Shown here one piece after another: positions 31,699 through 32,254 of a DNA stretch of 32,254 nt. This stretch comes from Candidatus Bathyarchaeota archaeon. Its GTDB lineage: Archaea; Thermoproteota; Bathyarchaeia; Bathyarchaeales; Bathyarchaeaceae. The DNA lies in the NCBI GenBank assembly GCA_004376295.1, contig SOJZ01000024.1, forward strand, positions 1-32,254. Reading direction: 5' to 3'. Positions within the stretch are counted from its first letter, which is position 1. The number at the start of each line of letters is the position of its first letter. The translations under genes were made by a program, and so were the position numbers. The notes under the pieces are model-generated. The model was not told the DNA's origin. It did not search any database and saw only the letters and a list, made by a program, of their open reading frames with translations.

Positions 31699-32254
31699 AT
31701 GGAGCGTGCTCTGGAGGCATTCGTTTCGCGAGAGATTCCGACCATATTCAGAAAATACTCCATCGTGGCTGTGAACGAGATCTTGCCTGGTCGAATCAGA
31801 GTTGACTTCCACCTTAGGGACCGGGACGGAACTGATGTGTTCGTGGATGTTTCCGCTCGAAAGATAGGGCGTACCAAATTCAGTGAGATACTCAATATGT
31901 ATGCGGCAATCTCTAACATTGAGCCTCCGTTAAGGAAGTTTGAGCTAATAGTAGTAGGTCCTGATGTAACTCCTTCTGTGAAGAAGGAGCTAGAGAAACT
32001 TCAGGTGAAGCTGCTTACCTATGAACAGATTGGTATAACGGGTCAGAAGCTTCGTGAAGTACGGGAACAGGGGCGGCGTCGGCGGCTGGAGGTCCAACAG
32101 CTGTCACCGGATGAAACCAGATTGGTTGTAAGGTGGGAGTCTGAAAAGAAAGCCTTGATCCGTGCTTCTGATGTGCAAGAGGCTTTAGACTGCACGGTTG
32201 ATTACGCCTATTTTTTGCTCCATGATCTTGAACGTAAACGCTGGTTAGAGCGGG
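31699..32254 (+). CDS. AbiEi-like antitoxin/transcription factor, cut by the window end
   Basis: ATG 31699 has AGGTGGG upstream and opens a frame that reaches the right edge (185 codons seen). The N-terminal domain has mixed alpha/beta form, FHLRDRDGTDVFVDVSARKI and NIEPPLRKFELIVVGPDV, reminiscent of a restriction-endonuclease-like fold. It continues into a winged helix: ALIRASDVQEALDCTVDYAY, FLLHDLERKRWLER. This domain order is found in long archaeal AbiEi-like proteins. The surviving tail at 28954-29102 could come from a related gene. An AT-rich stretch with ATATAAT near 31660 may be the promoter. Confidence 0.65.
   Translation, partial: MERALEAFVSREIPTIFRKYSIVAVNEILPGRIRVDFHLRDRDGTDVFVDVSARKIGRTKFSEILNMYAAISNIEPPLRKFELIVVGPDVTPSVKKELEKLQVKLLTYEQIGITGQKLREVREQGRRRRLEVQQLSPDETRLVVRWESEKKALIRASDVQEALDCTVDYAYFLLHDLERKRWLER

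Noticed and set aside
31569-31805. 78-codon plus-strand frame
   Set aside because: It overlaps the well-supported AbiEi-like gene in another frame and its composition is irregular. It does have a GGAG-type site, but no similarity supports it.

Overview
The window reads as archaeal chromosome from the TACK side of the tree, most like Bathyarchaeia; the lineage is inferred from gene content, not computed. Archaeal markers are TFE, a TFS-like zinc-ribbon factor, aMBF1, aTrm56, an archaeal HflX, NAC, aIF1A, a two-subunit aspartate carbamoyltransferase, a DUF2110 protein and two intron-bearing tRNA genes. Many genes start with TTG or GTG behind good Shine-Dalgarno sites, and others have a TATA box at leaderless spacing.

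Layout. 1-7200: small, mostly single-gene units (C_GCAxxG_C_C redox protein, a 43-residue basic protein, GrpB-like protein, membrane and PH-domain proteins, a dimethylargininase-like hydrolase, a TIGR04076-like protein, nitroreductase, TFS-like factor, a HEXXH metallopeptidase), separated by members of an AT-rich intergenic repeat family. 7402-9200: divergent tRNA-Ser(GCU), with a 12-nt intron inside the anticodon stem, and tRNA-Val(UAC), with an 18-nt intron. The 3' half of tRNA-Val, intron included, is repeated 1,488 bp downstream, framing one unknown membrane-protein gene: the footprint of a small tRNA-integrated element. 9287-14126: a frameshifted DUF116 gene, then a minus-strand information-processing cluster aMBF1, HflX, aTrm56, TFE, HD protein, DUF2110 protein. 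14185-17630: plus-strand PUA protein, NAC, a frameshifted GNAT, aIF1A, an MGMT-like protein and an unknown protein.

17866-27441: two G-tract repeat elements in inverted orientation about 9.4 kb apart enclose divergent pyrI and pyrB, an anaerobic ribonucleotide reductase with its glutaredoxin, a second reductase-like protein, and a large beta-helix/PKD/Ig-like surface protein. The second reductase-like protein is the most striking gene here: a winged helix fused to an ATP-cone and a complete NrdD-like body in which the glycyl-radical glycine is alanine. It looks like a dead enzyme turned nucleotide-sensing regulator, with a palindrome placed just upstream of the glutaredoxin-nrdD promoter.

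27500-32254: an accessory zone of toxin-antitoxin modules, intact and decayed: HEPN/MNT, an MNT fragment ending in a 10-bp tandem repeat, AbiEi and AbiEii fragments, an AbrB-type VapBC pair, a DUF2283 pair, a duplicated HEPN tail, a DUF5678 gene, and the start of an AbiEi-like gene cut by the window end. Functions come from family recognition by eye; no database search was possible.
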